From Candidatus Caccousia avistercoris (GTDB lineage: Bacteria > Bacillota > Clostridia > Oscillospirales > Acutalibacteraceae), in NCBI GenBank assembly GCA_018715025.1, contig DVMK01000129.1, forward strand, positions 1-17,393: a stretch of 17,393 nt of DNA, in the 5' to 3' direction. Positions 7,129 to 14,499 of this stretch are shown here, in pieces. Position numbers and translations under genes: made by a program. The first letter of the stretch is position 1, and every line of letters starts with the position of its first letter. The notes beneath the pieces are model-generated. The model was not told where the DNA came from. It ran no database searches and saw only the letters and a list, made by a program, of their open reading frames with translations.

Positions 7129-7146
7129 TTCTGACCGAAATCAAAA
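7129..7146 (-). promoter_or_regulatory. Crp/Fnr-type palindrome upstream of the thl -35 box
   Basis: The minus strand reads TTTTGA-TTTCGG-TCAGAA, an inverted repeat with one mismatch over six-base arms. Its form TnTGA-N6-TCAnA is that of Crp/Fnr-family sites (8 of 10 against TGTGA-N6-TCACA). The centre lies about 48 bases above the predicted start, right next to the -35 box. The Crp/Fnr gene at 83-775 is an obvious candidate to bind it, though that link is inference. Confidence 0.5.
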
Positions 7147-7166
7147 TAGGTTTTTTATTATTTACA

Positions 7167-7203
7167 AACGGGATAATTACCAGCCCTTTTCCCGTTGTTT
7201 TTT
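7167..7203 (+). terminator. Terminator-like dyad, best read on the plus strand
   Basis: AACGGGA (7167-7173) pairs with TCCCGTT (7190-7196) across a 16-base loop, and on the plus strand it is followed by GTTTTTT. On the minus strand the bases after the stem are A-rich, so it is a poor terminator for the DUF362 gene. No plus-strand gene needs it. It might stop antisense transcripts coming from the thl region, or only weakly insulate the thl promoter. The rest of 7204-7259 holds small hairpins and nothing clear. Confidence 0.3.
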
Positions 7204-7259
7204 GGCTAAGTTGCAGCCTGTTCGGTTTCCCAAAAACCGGAAGCGCTTTGGCCGCGCCG

Positions 7260-8360
7260 TTACACCGTAATCAATTCATACTGGCTGGTGCCAAGCCCCA
7301 TTTTTTCACCGTGGGAAATCTGGCTGCGCCAGTCGGTGACGGGATGGTTGGCATGGAAATGATCCTTCTCCGTGCTGCCCGCAATCCGGCTTCCCGCCAC
7401 AGCGGGCTGGGCGTTGCAAAGGTCGGCGCAGGCCTGGTCCAGGGCAACCGGGTCGAAGGAGGCCAGCATGCCCACGTCCGGAATAATGGGCACGTCGTTT
7501 TCCGCGTGGCAGTCGCAGAAGGGGGAAACATCGCAGATAAGGCTGATGTGGAAGCAGGGCTTGTTCTGCAGAATAGCCGCGGCGTACTCCACCATCTTCT
7601 TGTTGAGAATATCGTTTGCCTCGTCGTTCATGGTCTGCACCGCATCCTTGTGGCAGGCCCCGATGCAGCGGCCGCAGCCCACGCATTTGGAGGGATCGAT
7701 GGAGGCCTTCCGGTCGGCAATGGAAATGGCGGAGTGGGCGCAGTTCCGCTGGCACATGCCGCAGCCCACGCACTTTTCCTGGTTTACATAGGGCTTGCCC
7801 GCGTTGTGCATCTCCATTTTCCCCGCCCGGGAGCCGCCGCCCATGCCGATGTTCTTAAAGACGCCGCCAAAGCCGGTGGCCTCGTGACCCTTGAAGTGGG
7901 TGAGACTGATGATGTTGTCCGCATCCATCAACGCCCGCCCGATCTTGGCCTCCTTCACAAATTCGCCGCCTTTCACCGGCACCGCCACCTCGTCGGTTCC
8001 CTTCAGACCGTCGGCAATGATGACATGGCACCCGGTGGCAAAGGGATTGTATCCGTTCAGGTAAGCGGAGTCCATGTGGTCCAGGGCGTTTTTCCGGCCG
8101 CCCACGTAAAGCGTGTTGCAGTCTGTGAGGAAGGGCTTGCCCCCGTTTTCCCGCACAATGTCTGCAATCACCTTGGCATAGTTGGGGCGCAGGTAAGCCA
8201 GGTTGCCGGGCTCCCCAAAATGAAGCTTGATAGCGGTAAAGCGATCTTTATAATCCAGCGTGTCGATCCCCGCTTTTTTCACCAGGCGGCGGAGCTTTTG
8301 CAGCAGGCTCACCCCTCCGTCCGTATGGAAGTCTGTAAAATAGACCTTCGCCTTTTCCAT
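7260..8360 (-). CDS. DUF362 domain protein with two [4Fe-4S] ferredoxin motifs
   Basis: The 366-residue protein has an N-terminal DUF362 domain (about 1-190; landmarks KLHFGEPGN, FLTDCNTLY and THFKGHEATGFGG) and an inserted 2[4Fe-4S] ferredoxin module. The cluster cysteines are 197, 200, 203, 207 in CVGCGMCQRNC and 226, 229, 232, 236 in CVGCGRCIGAC. The DUF362 fold resumes after it, with FDPVALDQACAD. No signal peptide or membrane segment is seen, so it is probably cytoplasmic. The reaction is unknown; the clusters suggest electron transfer. I chose the ATG at 8360 because AAGGAGG lies 7 bases upstream, rather than the in-frame start at 8396. It stands alone between the fatty acid operon terminator and the thl promoter. 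A role in handling ferredoxin made by Bcd-EtfAB is possible but only inferred from position. Confidence 0.9.
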   Translation of the reverse strand: MEKAKVYFTDFHTDGGVSLLQKLRRLVKKAGIDTLDYKDRFTAIKLHFGEPGNLAYLRPNYAKVIADIVRENGGKPFLTDCNTLYVGGRKNALDHMDSAYLNGYNPFATGCHVIIADGLKGTDEVAVPVKGGEFVKEAKIGRALMDADNIISLTHFKGHEATGFGGVFKNIGMGGGSRAGKMEMHNAGKPYVNQEKCVGCGMCQRNCAHSAISIADRKASIDPSKCVGCGRCIGACHKDAVQTMNDEANDILNKKMVEYAAAILQNKPCFHISLICDVSPFCDCHAENDVPIIPDVGMLASFDPVALDQACADLCNAQPAVAGSRIAGSTEKDHFHANHPVTDWRSQISHGEKMGLGTSQYELITV

Positions 8361-8397
8361 TTTATTTCCTCCTTCTGTGGTTTCCTTTTTCTCCACA

Positions 8398-8416
8398 ATA
8401 TATTTAAGAAATATAT
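8398..8416. repeat. AT-rich palindrome at the start of the DUF362 gene transcript
   Basis: ATATATTT-AAG-AAATATAT is a perfect 8-base inverted repeat with a 3-base centre. It lies just downstream of the predicted start site (about 8419) and upstream of the ribosome site at 8368-8374, a common operator position. AT-only palindromes arise easily by chance, so a regulatory role is only a suggestion. Confidence 0.35.
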
Positions 8417-8425
8417 CAGTTTATA

Positions 8426-8454
8426 AGGATACAACGGATCCCAAGTAAAATCAA
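8426..8454 (-). promoter_or_regulatory. Probable promoter of the DUF362 gene
   Basis: On the minus strand TTGATT (8449-8454) is followed by a 17-base spacer and TATCCT (8426-8431), each matching the consensus at 4 of 6 positions. It sits between the fatty acid operon terminator and the strong ribosome site of the gene. The gene must have a promoter here if the terminator works. Alternative -10 boxes (TATAAA, TATATT) lie a little downstream but lack good -35 partners. Confidence 0.5.
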
Positions 8455-8467
8455 GACGGACCGCCAT

Positions 8468-8514
8468 AAAAATGCGCCCTTCTGGACGAATGGAAAAATC
8501 GTCCGCAAGGGCGC
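8468..8514 (-). terminator. Intrinsic terminator of the fatty acid operon
   Basis: An outer 8-base-pair stem (GCGCCCTT at 8474-8481 with AAGGGCGC at 8507-8514) and an inner 6-base-pair stem (GGACGA at 8484-8489 with TCGTCC at 8499-8504) are joined by a 2x2 internal loop. The terminal loop is 9 bases. On the minus strand one A and then a run of five T residues follows. The hairpin begins 8 bases after the degV stop, so degV closes the transcript. Confidence 0.9.
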
Positions 8515-8522
8515 TGAGAATT

Positions 8523-9362
8523 TTATTTCTTTTGCTCAGGAACCGGCGTTTCCCAAGAGACCGCCAGCGCATCCTCCCCAATGTGGATGCTGAGGACAGG
8601 GCCGATTTCCCGCAGCAGAATACAGGGAACGCGAAGCTCCTGCTTCAATTCCGCAGCCAGCTCCGCGGCGTTCTTCTTCTGCTCAAAATACTGCACTACC
8701 ACCCGCCCGGCGTTTTGGGGCACTAGGTTCAGAAACAGGCGCTTTTCCTCCCGCCAGCCCCGCGCCAGGCCGCAGCTGGCAACAGACCCCCTCTGCAGAA
8801 GAAGAACCGGCCTGCGGTTCAGCATGGCGTTTACCGACTGCCGTACTACGCCGATCCTTCTGCTTTCCCGAAGGGCGTCCATTTTCGCCACAGAAAAAGT
8901 CACCGAGATGCGGCGCTTCCACTCTTCACAGGCGGCCGCCGCCTCGGCCAGCGTCAGGCCGTTCTGGTCGATCTCTTGCCGCAGGCGGCTGACCAGCAGG
9001 TAAAGGCCGCCCGCCGTCAGCTGGGAATCCACCACGGCAATTCCCCCGCCCAGCCGGGCGGCGGCCGTCGCCGCGGCGGAATAGGCCCCGCTGAGCCTGG
9101 CGGAAATCACCGGGCAGAGAATTTCCATCCCCTGCTTCTGCAGATGGCGGAACAGGCAGTAAAAAACATCCTCAGAAGCCTGCAGGGTAGCGCGGGCCAG
9201 ACTGTGCCGCAGCGCCTGCGGGTACGCGCCGTTTTCCCCCGCGTAGGTTTCCGTATAATAATTCCCGTTCAGGGAGTAAGAGTGGGGCGCGACGAGGACA
9301 TTCCAGCTGCGGGCCTCTGCCTGGGTCAGGCCGGCCGTGCTGTCTGTCACCAAGGCGATCAT
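8523..9362 (-). CDS. DegV family fatty-acid-binding protein (FakB-like)
   Basis: This 279-residue protein belongs to the DegV family, whose members bind a fatty acid in a deep pocket; FakB proteins of this family present fatty acids to the kinase FakA for phosphorylation and entry into phospholipid. Family landmarks are VTDSTAGLT (5-13), ISARLSGAYSAA, VVDSQLTAGG, the SRRIGVVRQ segment (GGRIS in many relatives) and a C-terminal IGPVLSIHIGED with the conserved His. It is somewhat divergent at the last two. The ATG at 9362 overlaps the accA stop as ATGA, which indicates translational coupling. The start upstream at 9410 would run deep into accA and lacks the family N-terminus. Being last in the fatty acid operon supports a lipid role. 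No FakA-type kinase gene is in the window. Confidence 0.92.
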   Translation of the reverse strand: MIALVTDSTAGLTQAEARSWNVLVAPHSYSLNGNYYTETYAGENGAYPQALRHSLARATLQASEDVFYCLFRHLQKQGMEILCPVISARLSGAYSAAATAAARLGGGIAVVDSQLTAGGLYLLVSRLRQEIDQNGLTLAEAAAACEEWKRRISVTFSVAKMDALRESRRIGVVRQSVNAMLNRRPVLLLQRGSVASCGLARGWREEKRLFLNLVPQNAGRVVVQYFEQKKNAAELAAELKQELRVPCILLREIGPVLSIHIGEDALAVSWETPVPEQKK

Positions 9363-10135
9363 TCCCCGAACACCCCCAGCCTGCGAAAGCGCTGGTACCG
9401 TTCCTGGCACCGCTGTTCCGGGGAAAGGAGGGACAGCTGAGAAAATTCCGCATCCAACTGAGATTTCAGCATGGCGTAAAGATCCTCAGGCTGCGTTTCG
9501 GGGATGATTTTTTCCACAACCCCCATGGCGAACAAATCCTCCGCCGTCATTTTCAGGCAGGCGCAGGCTTCCTTCACCTTGGCGGCGTCCTTCCACAAAA
9601 TGCTGGCGCAGCCCTCGGGGCTGATGACGGAATACACCGCGTTTTCCAGCATCCACACCCGATCCGCCACGGCCAGGGCCAAAGCCCCGCCGCTGCCCCC
9701 CTCCCCGATAAACACGGAGATCACCGGCACGCGGAGGGTCATCATCTCCATCAGGTTCTCGGCAATGGCCTGCCCCTGGCCCCGTTCCTCCGCGCCGGTA
9801 CCGGCGAACGCGCCGGAGGTGTCTACCAGGCAGAGAACCGGACGGGAGAATTTTTCAGCCAGCTTCATCTGCCGCAGGGCCTTGCGGTATCCTTCCGGAT
9901 GAGCGGAGCCGAAATTCCGGTGTACCTTATCTTTGATATCTCCCCCCTTCTCGTGGGCCACCACCGTCACCGGGTGGCCGCAGAGAAGGCCAACGCCCGC
10001 AAGGATTGCCGGGTCATCCCCAAAACGGCGATCCCCGTGCATCTCCACGAAATCGGTGATCATGTTTTCAATAAAGGCCTTCCCGCTGGGACGTCCGTTT
10101 TTTCTGGCCAGCTGAAGCTTCTTATATGGATCCAT
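9359..10135 (-). CDS. accA: Acetyl-CoA carboxylase carboxyltransferase subunit alpha
   Basis: The 258-residue product is the alpha subunit of the carboxyltransferase, which with AccD moves the carboxyl group from biotin to acetyl-CoA to make malonyl-CoA. Key segments are MHGDRRFGDDPAI (32-44), HEKGGDIKDKVHRNFG (61-76), LVDTSGAFAGTGAEERGQGQAIAENL (103-128) and FIGEGGSGGALALAVADRVWML (142-163). It is shorter than E. coli AccA (319 residues) and lacks much of the N-terminal extension, as do other compact Firmicutes forms. DTSGA replaces the more usual DTPGA. The ATG at 10135 overlaps the end of accD by 14 bases and has a GGGGGGAA ribosome site inside accD; the start at 10174 adds residues unlike the family. 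Confidence 0.95.
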   Translation of the reverse strand: MDPYKKLQLARKNGRPSGKAFIENMITDFVEMHGDRRFGDDPAILAGVGLLCGHPVTVVAHEKGGDIKDKVHRNFGSAHPEGYRKALRQMKLAEKFSRPVLCLVDTSGAFAGTGAEERGQGQAIAENLMEMMTLRVPVISVFIGEGGSGGALALAVADRVWMLENAVYSVISPEGCASILWKDAAKVKEACACLKMTAEDLFAMGVVEKIIPETQPEDLYAMLKSQLDAEFSQLSLLSPEQRCQERYQRFRRLGVFGE

Positions 10136-11000
10136 ACCCGTTCCCCCCTTTGTGCAGGCGCAGCAGCCGTACAAGCGTTTCCTTCATCTCAGGGCGGGTT
10201 ACCACGCCGTCAATGAAGCCTTTTTCCAGCAGAAACTCGGCGCTTTGAAAGCCCTTGGGAAGCTTCTGCCGCATCGTCTGCTCAATCACGCGGCGCCCCG
10301 CGAACCCTACCATGGCGCCGGGCTCTGCCAGAATGATGTCGCCCTCCATGGCAAAGCTGGCCGTCACGCCGCCGGTGGTGGGGTCGGTCAGAACGGTAAT
10401 GTACAGCAGCCCGGCGTCGCTGTGCAGCTTCACCGCGCCGCTGGTTTTCGCCATCTGCATAAGGGAAAGGATCCCCTCCTGCATGCGGGCTCCGCCGGAA
10501 GCGGTGAAGCCAATTACAGGAAGGCGTTCCCGCGCCGCCCGCTCAAACAGGCGCGTTACCTTTTCCCCCACCACAGAGTCCATGCTGCCCATCATAAACT
10601 GAGACTCCATGGCGAACAGGGCGCACGCCTCCCCGCCCAGCAAGCCTCTTCCGGTGACCACAGCCGAATTTTCACGGCTGTTCAGGCGGCTGCTTTTCAG
10701 CTTTACCGCATAGCCCGGGAAGTTCAGCGGATCCTTGCTGTACAGGCCTGCGTCCCATTCCTGAAAGGAGCCCTCGTCGCACAGCCCCAAAAGCCTTCGC
10801 CTGGCAGGGATCCGCAGGTAATGGCCGCAGTGGGGGCAAATCATACCGGTTTCCTTCAAATCGGCAGAAAAGGTTACGCGGCCGCATTCCGGGCATGTGG
10901 TGCAGAGAGAGTCCGGTACGCTGGGCGCCGTATTGGCCAGGGAGGGGCTGTACCCTTCCAGCTGGTTTCGGTTTTTCTTGAAATTTGTTTTTTTCAGCAT
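10122..11000 (-). CDS. accD: Acetyl-CoA carboxylase carboxyltransferase subunit beta
   Basis: This 292-residue protein is the zinc-binding beta subunit of the carboxyltransferase. The zinc ribbon uses Cys36, Cys39, Cys55 and Cys58 (C-x2-C-x15-C-x2-C). It is followed by the crotonase-fold core with VTGRGLLGG, GFTASGGARMQEGILSLMQMAKT, LTDPTTGGVTASFAM and GFAGRRVIEQTM. An extra Cys33 precedes the ribbon. The ATG at 11000 shares one base with the accC stop (TGATG). A GTG three bases earlier would give a GTGA overlap and one extra residue; either fits. The tight accC-accD-accA chain suggests coupled translation to balance the subunits. Confidence 0.96.
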   Translation of the reverse strand: MLKKTNFKKNRNQLEGYSPSLANTAPSVPDSLCTTCPECGRVTFSADLKETGMICPHCGHYLRIPARRRLLGLCDEGSFQEWDAGLYSKDPLNFPGYAVKLKSSRLNSRENSAVVTGRGLLGGEACALFAMESQFMMGSMDSVVGEKVTRLFERAARERLPVIGFTASGGARMQEGILSLMQMAKTSGAVKLHSDAGLLYITVLTDPTTGGVTASFAMEGDIILAEPGAMVGFAGRRVIEQTMRQKLPKGFQSAEFLLEKGFIDGVVTRPEMKETLVRLLRLHKGGNGYGSI

Positions 11001-12337
11001 CACGATCCTCTTTTCTCCATGAAGTCGGTCGTGTAAGTACCGGCGCGGAATTCCGGCGTTTCCAGAATATCCAGGTGGAGGTCGGCCGTGTGGGCGACCC
11101 CTTCAATGACAAGCTCGCACAGCGCGGCGCGCATTTTGCGGATTGCCTCCTCCCTTGTTTGGGCGCAGACAATGAGCTTGCCCAGAAGGGAGTCGTAGTA
11201 GGGCGGCACCAGGTAATCCTGGTAAAGGGCCGTGTCGAAACGCACCCAGGGCCCGTCGGGAATATGCAGCAGGCTGATTCGCCCGCAGCTGGGGGCGAAC
11301 TGGTTGGAGGGATCCTCCGCGTTGATGCGGCATTCGATGGAACAGCCGTTAAAGACGATATCCTCCTGCCGGAAGGGAAGCGGCAGCCCAGCGGCGGTGC
11401 GAATCTGCCATTTTACCAGATCGATTCCCGTGACAAGCTCTGTCACCGGGTGCTCTACCTGCAGGCGGGTATTCATCTCCATAAAATAGAAATTGCGCTC
11501 CTGATCCACCAGGAATTCGATGGTCCCCACATTTTCGTACTGCACCGCTTTGGCCACAGCCGCCGCGGCCTCCATCATTTTGGCGCGCATTTCCGCCGTG
11601 ACAAAGGGCGAGGGGCTTTCTTCCAAAAGCTTTTGGTTTTTCCGCTGGATGGAACAGTCCCGCTCGCCCAAGCAGACCACATGGCCCATTTTGTCGCAGA
11701 GGACCTGCATTTCAATGTGTTTGACCGGCCGCAGGAACCGCTCCATGTAGCAGGCGCCGTCGCCGAAAGCGCTTTGCGCTTCGGCGGAGGAGGCCAGGAA
11801 AGCGGCCTCCACATCCTCCAGCTTCGTCACCAGGCGGATTCCCCTGCCGCCCCCGCCGGAACGGGCCTTCACCAGCAGGGGGAACCCGATGCGCTCCGCC
11901 TCCCGTCGGGCCGTCTCCGCGTCGGGCACCAGGTCGCAGCCCGGCACCACCGGCACCCCGGCTTCCCGCATGGTGCGCTTTGCCTGATCCTTGTCGCCCA
12001 GCAGGGAGATCAGCCTTGCCGAGGGCCCTATGAAGGTGATGTTGCACTTTTCGCACAGCTCGGCAAAGCGGGCGTTTTCACTGAGCAGCCCGTACCCCGG
12101 GTGGATTGCCTGGGCGTTTGTGGACACCGCTGCCGAAAGTATGGCGGCCATATTCAGGTAGCTGTCCTGTACTCTTGCAGGGCCAATGCAAATGCTCTCG
12201 TCGGCCAGGCTCACATGCAGGGCGTCCCGATCCGCCTCGCTGAACACCGCCACGGTGGCAATCCCCATTTCCTTGCAGGCGCGGATAATCCGCACGGCGA
12301 TTTCCCCGCGGTTCGCAATCAATATTTTTGAGAACAC
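11000..12337 (-). CDS. accC: Acetyl-CoA carboxylase biotin carboxylase subunit (GTG start)
   Basis: This 445-residue ATP-grasp enzyme carboxylates the biotin on AccB using ATP and bicarbonate. It begins FSKILIANRGEIAVRI, has Lys116 in GDKDQAK and Lys158 before the glycine-rich loop SGGGGRGI (160-167), then the ERDCSIQRKNQKLLEE segment. Active-site residues Glu287, Asn289, Arg291 and Glu295 sit in MEMNTRLQVEHPVTE. The C-terminal part has ECRINAEDP. Length is close to that of E. coli AccC (449). The start is GTG at 12337, set by the conserved N-terminus and an AGGAG site about 10 bases upstream. It follows fabZ by 24 bases. Confidence 0.97.
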   Translation of the reverse strand: MFSKILIANRGEIAVRIIRACKEMGIATVAVFSEADRDALHVSLADESICIGPARVQDSYLNMAAILSAAVSTNAQAIHPGYGLLSENARFAELCEKCNITFIGPSARLISLLGDKDQAKRTMREAGVPVVPGCDLVPDAETARREAERIGFPLLVKARSGGGGRGIRLVTKLEDVEAAFLASSAEAQSAFGDGACYMERFLRPVKHIEMQVLCDKMGHVVCLGERDCSIQRKNQKLLEESPSPFVTAEMRAKMMEAAAAVAKAVQYENVGTIEFLVDQERNFYFMEMNTRLQVEHPVTELVTGIDLVKWQIRTAAGLPLPFRQEDIVFNGCSIECRINAEDPSNQFAPSCGRISLLHIPDGPWVRFDTALYQDYLVPPYYDSLLGKLIVCAQTREEAIRKMRAALCELVIEGVAHTADLHLDILETPEFRAGTYTTDFMEKRGS

Positions 12338-12361
12338 AGAACAGCCTCTCCTCTCTCCACG

Positions 12362-12781
12362 TTATTCTTCTTCCACCAGGGCGAAGCTGAGGTCGCCGCT
12401 GACGCAGAGCTTTCCGTTCACAAAGGCCTTGCACTCTGTTACGAAGAAAGAGCGCAGGCTGCGAAGAATGCGGCAGTGCATTTCCAGCGTGTCGCCGGGG
12501 CGGACAGTGCTGCGGAATTTCACCTTGTCAATCCCTGTGAAATAGGGGGTCTTCCCCACAATTTGATCGGCCAGCAGCACGCAGCAGGTCTGGCCCATCA
12601 TTTCGCAAAGCACCACGCCGGGCACCACAGGATTCCCGGGGAAATGGCCCTGCAGAAACCACTCGTCGCCCCGCACAGTGTAGTGGCCCACCGCGGAATT
12701 GTCCTCCTGAACAACAGCGTCATCCACCAGCAGCATAGGCTCCCGATGCGGGAGGAGGTTTTTTATTTCCTCACGGTTCAT
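12362..12781 (-). CDS. fabZ: 3-Hydroxyacyl-ACP dehydratase
   Basis: The 139-residue protein is a hot-dog-fold dehydratase that turns 3-hydroxyacyl-ACP into trans-2-enoyl-ACP. It starts MNREEIKNLLPHREPMLLVD, the FabZ N-terminus. It carries the catalytic motif LQGHFPGNPVVPGVVLCEMM with His46 and Glu60, then FTGIDKVKFRSTVRPGDTL. The length fits FabZ and not the longer FabA. The ATG at 12781 lies about 10 bases after GAGGAG; a longer in-frame reading from 12871 would run back into accB and has no family support. It sits between accB and accC, splitting the carboxylase genes, a common clostridial order. Confidence 0.96.
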   Translation of the reverse strand: MNREEIKNLLPHREPMLLVDDAVVQEDNSAVGHYTVRGDEWFLQGHFPGNPVVPGVVLCEMMGQTCCVLLADQIVGKTPYFTGIDKVKFRSTVRPGDTLEMHCRILRSLRSFFVTECKAFVNGKLCVSGDLSFALVEEE

Positions 12782-12803
12782 GAAATCATGACTCCTCTTT
12801 TCC

Positions 12804-13238
12804 TCAGTAAATTTTGAAAAGGCACTGGCCGTATTCCACCAGCTCCCCGTCGTGAATGCATACGTCCACAATCTCCCCGTCCTGAGGGGCGGTATATTCG
12901 TTCATGAGCTTCATGGCCTCAATGATGCACAGCACCTGCCCCTTCTTCACCTTGTCGCCCCGCTGCACGTAGGGGTCGGCGCCGGGCGTGGGGGAAACAT
13001 ATACCGTTCCTACCATGGGGGATTTCAATTCCGTTACCCCGTTGAAGTCCACCACTTCGGCCACCGGCTTTTCCGCTTTTGGCAGGGGGGCAGGCACTGG
13101 CACCGAGCTGTATTCCTGAGGAAGTGCCGCGGGCTGCCGCTGCAGGCGGATCTCCTCCTCCCCTGTGCGGATTTCCACAGAGGTGAGGCCCTTTTCCTCC
13201 ATGAGGCTGGCCAGAAATTTTACTGCTTCCAAATCCAT
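12804..13238 (-). CDS. accB: Biotin carboxyl carrier protein of acetyl-CoA carboxylase
   Basis: This 144-residue protein carries biotin between AccC and the AccAD transferase. A short N-terminal domain (1-32) is followed by a linker rich in proline and alanine (about 36-62) and a biotinyl domain. The biotinylated lysine is Lys110 in IIEAMKLMNEY, and the flanking ELKSPMVGTVY and PQDGEIVDV are typical. The ATG at 13238 is only 4 bases after the fabF stop, so the ribosome site must lie inside fabF. A biotin ligase is needed for its activation; none is encoded in the window. Confidence 0.96.
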   Translation of the reverse strand: MDLEAVKFLASLMEEKGLTSVEIRTGEEEIRLQRQPAALPQEYSSVPVPAPLPKAEKPVAEVVDFNGVTELKSPMVGTVYVSPTPGADPYVQRGDKVKKGQVLCIIEAMKLMNEYTAPQDGEIVDVCIHDGELVEYGQCLFKIY

Positions 13239-13242
13239 GACG

Positions 13243-14475
13243 TCACGCCTCCTCTATTTTGCGGAACACCAGGCAGCCGTTATGGCCGCCGAAGCCCAGG
13301 GAAGTGGAGAGCGCCGTGCGCAGCTGTGCCTTTCTGGCCTTCCCGGGGGTGTAGTCCAGGTCGCACTCCGGGTCCGGCTCCTGCAGGCCTATGGTGGGGG
13401 GGATAATGCCGGTTTCCAGCGCTTTCAGGCAGGCGATGGCCTCCACCGCTCCGGCGGCGCCCAGCATGTGGCCCGTCATGCTCTTGGTGCTGCTGATGGC
13501 CACCTGGCGGGCCGCTTCCCCAAAGGCTTTTTTGAAAGCCAGCGTTTCGCTTTTGTCGTTCAGAGGGGTGCTGGTGCCATGGGCGTTTACATACATGGAG
13601 GCGTCCGGGGAAACGCCGGCCTCCTCCAGCGCCAGCTGGATGGCGCGGGTAATGCCCTCCGCCTCCGGATCCGGCGCAGTGACATGGTACGCATCGGAGG
13701 TATTGCCGTAGCCGCAGATTTCGCCGTAAATCTTAGCGCCGCGGGCCTTGGCGTGCTCATACTCCTCCAGCACCAAAATGCCGGCCCCCTCGCCCATGAC
13801 AAAGCCGTCCCGGTTTTTGTCGAAGGGGCGGCAGGCGGTGGCGGGGTCGTTGTTGGTGCTCAGCGCCATGCAGCTGGTAAAGCCGGCCAGCGTCAGGTTG
13901 CACACCGCCGCCTCAGAGCCGCCTGCCAGAATGGCGTCGGCGTACCCGTGCTTCACCGCCCGGAAGGCCTCGCCGATGGCGTGCGTGGAGGTGGCGCAGG
14001 CGGTGACCACCGGCAGCGTGGGGCCTTTGGCCTGGGTGCGGATGGAAATAGTGCCGGAGGCCATATTTACAATCATCATGGGCACCATGAAGGGGGAAAC
14101 CCTCTTGGCGCCCTGGCAGAGCTTGTCGCTGTTTTCCGTTGTGGTGAGAATGCCGCCGATGCCGCTGCCCACGTAAACGCCCAGGCGCTCGGGCGCGACG
14201 GTTCCGGCCAGGCCGCTGTCCTGCATGGCCTGCTCGGCGGCGGCCACCGCATACTGAACGAACAGGTCGTTCTTCCTCAGTTCGCTTTTTTCCATGTATT
14301 CGGTGGGGTCAAACCCCTTGACCTCCGCGGCAATCTGAACCTTCTTGTCGGAGGCATCGAAACGGGTAATGGGCCCAATCCCGCAAATTCCCTGGGAAAT
14401 AGAGTTCCAATACTCTTCCAAATGGTTTCCCACAGGGGTGACTGCGCCCATTCCGGTTACAACTACTCTTCGCAT
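13243..14475 (-). CDS. fabF: Beta-ketoacyl-ACP synthase II
   Basis: The 410-residue protein elongates acyl-ACP with malonyl-ACP. It has the Cys-His-His triad of FabF-type enzymes: Cys160 in VVTACATSTHAIGEA, His299 in VNAHGTSTPLND and His336 in STKSMTGHMLGAAGAVE, with Lys331 in the same segment. GFVMGEGAGILVLEE and the C-terminal TSLGFGGHNGCLVFR complete the thiolase fold. It is the only ketosynthase in the window; FabH for chain initiation is absent and may lie upstream of acpP. The ATG at 14475 follows AAAGGAAG and is 24 bases after fabG. Confidence 0.97.
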   Translation of the reverse strand: MRRVVVTGMGAVTPVGNHLEEYWNSISQGICGIGPITRFDASDKKVQIAAEVKGFDPTEYMEKSELRKNDLFVQYAVAAAEQAMQDSGLAGTVAPERLGVYVGSGIGGILTTTENSDKLCQGAKRVSPFMVPMMIVNMASGTISIRTQAKGPTLPVVTACATSTHAIGEAFRAVKHGYADAILAGGSEAAVCNLTLAGFTSCMALSTNNDPATACRPFDKNRDGFVMGEGAGILVLEEYEHAKARGAKIYGEICGYGNTSDAYHVTAPDPEAEGITRAIQLALEEAGVSPDASMYVNAHGTSTPLNDKSETLAFKKAFGEAARQVAISSTKSMTGHMLGAAGAVEAIACLKALETGIIPPTIGLQEPDPECDLDYTPGKARKAQLRTALSTSLGFGGHNGCLVFRKIEEA

Positions 14476-14499
14476 TCCGTTCTTCCTTTCTGCCTTTCG

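Noticed and set aside
10985..12331. A 448-codon plus-strand open frame opposite accC
   Set aside because: Exact mirror of accC, a confidently identified gene; no independent evidence.
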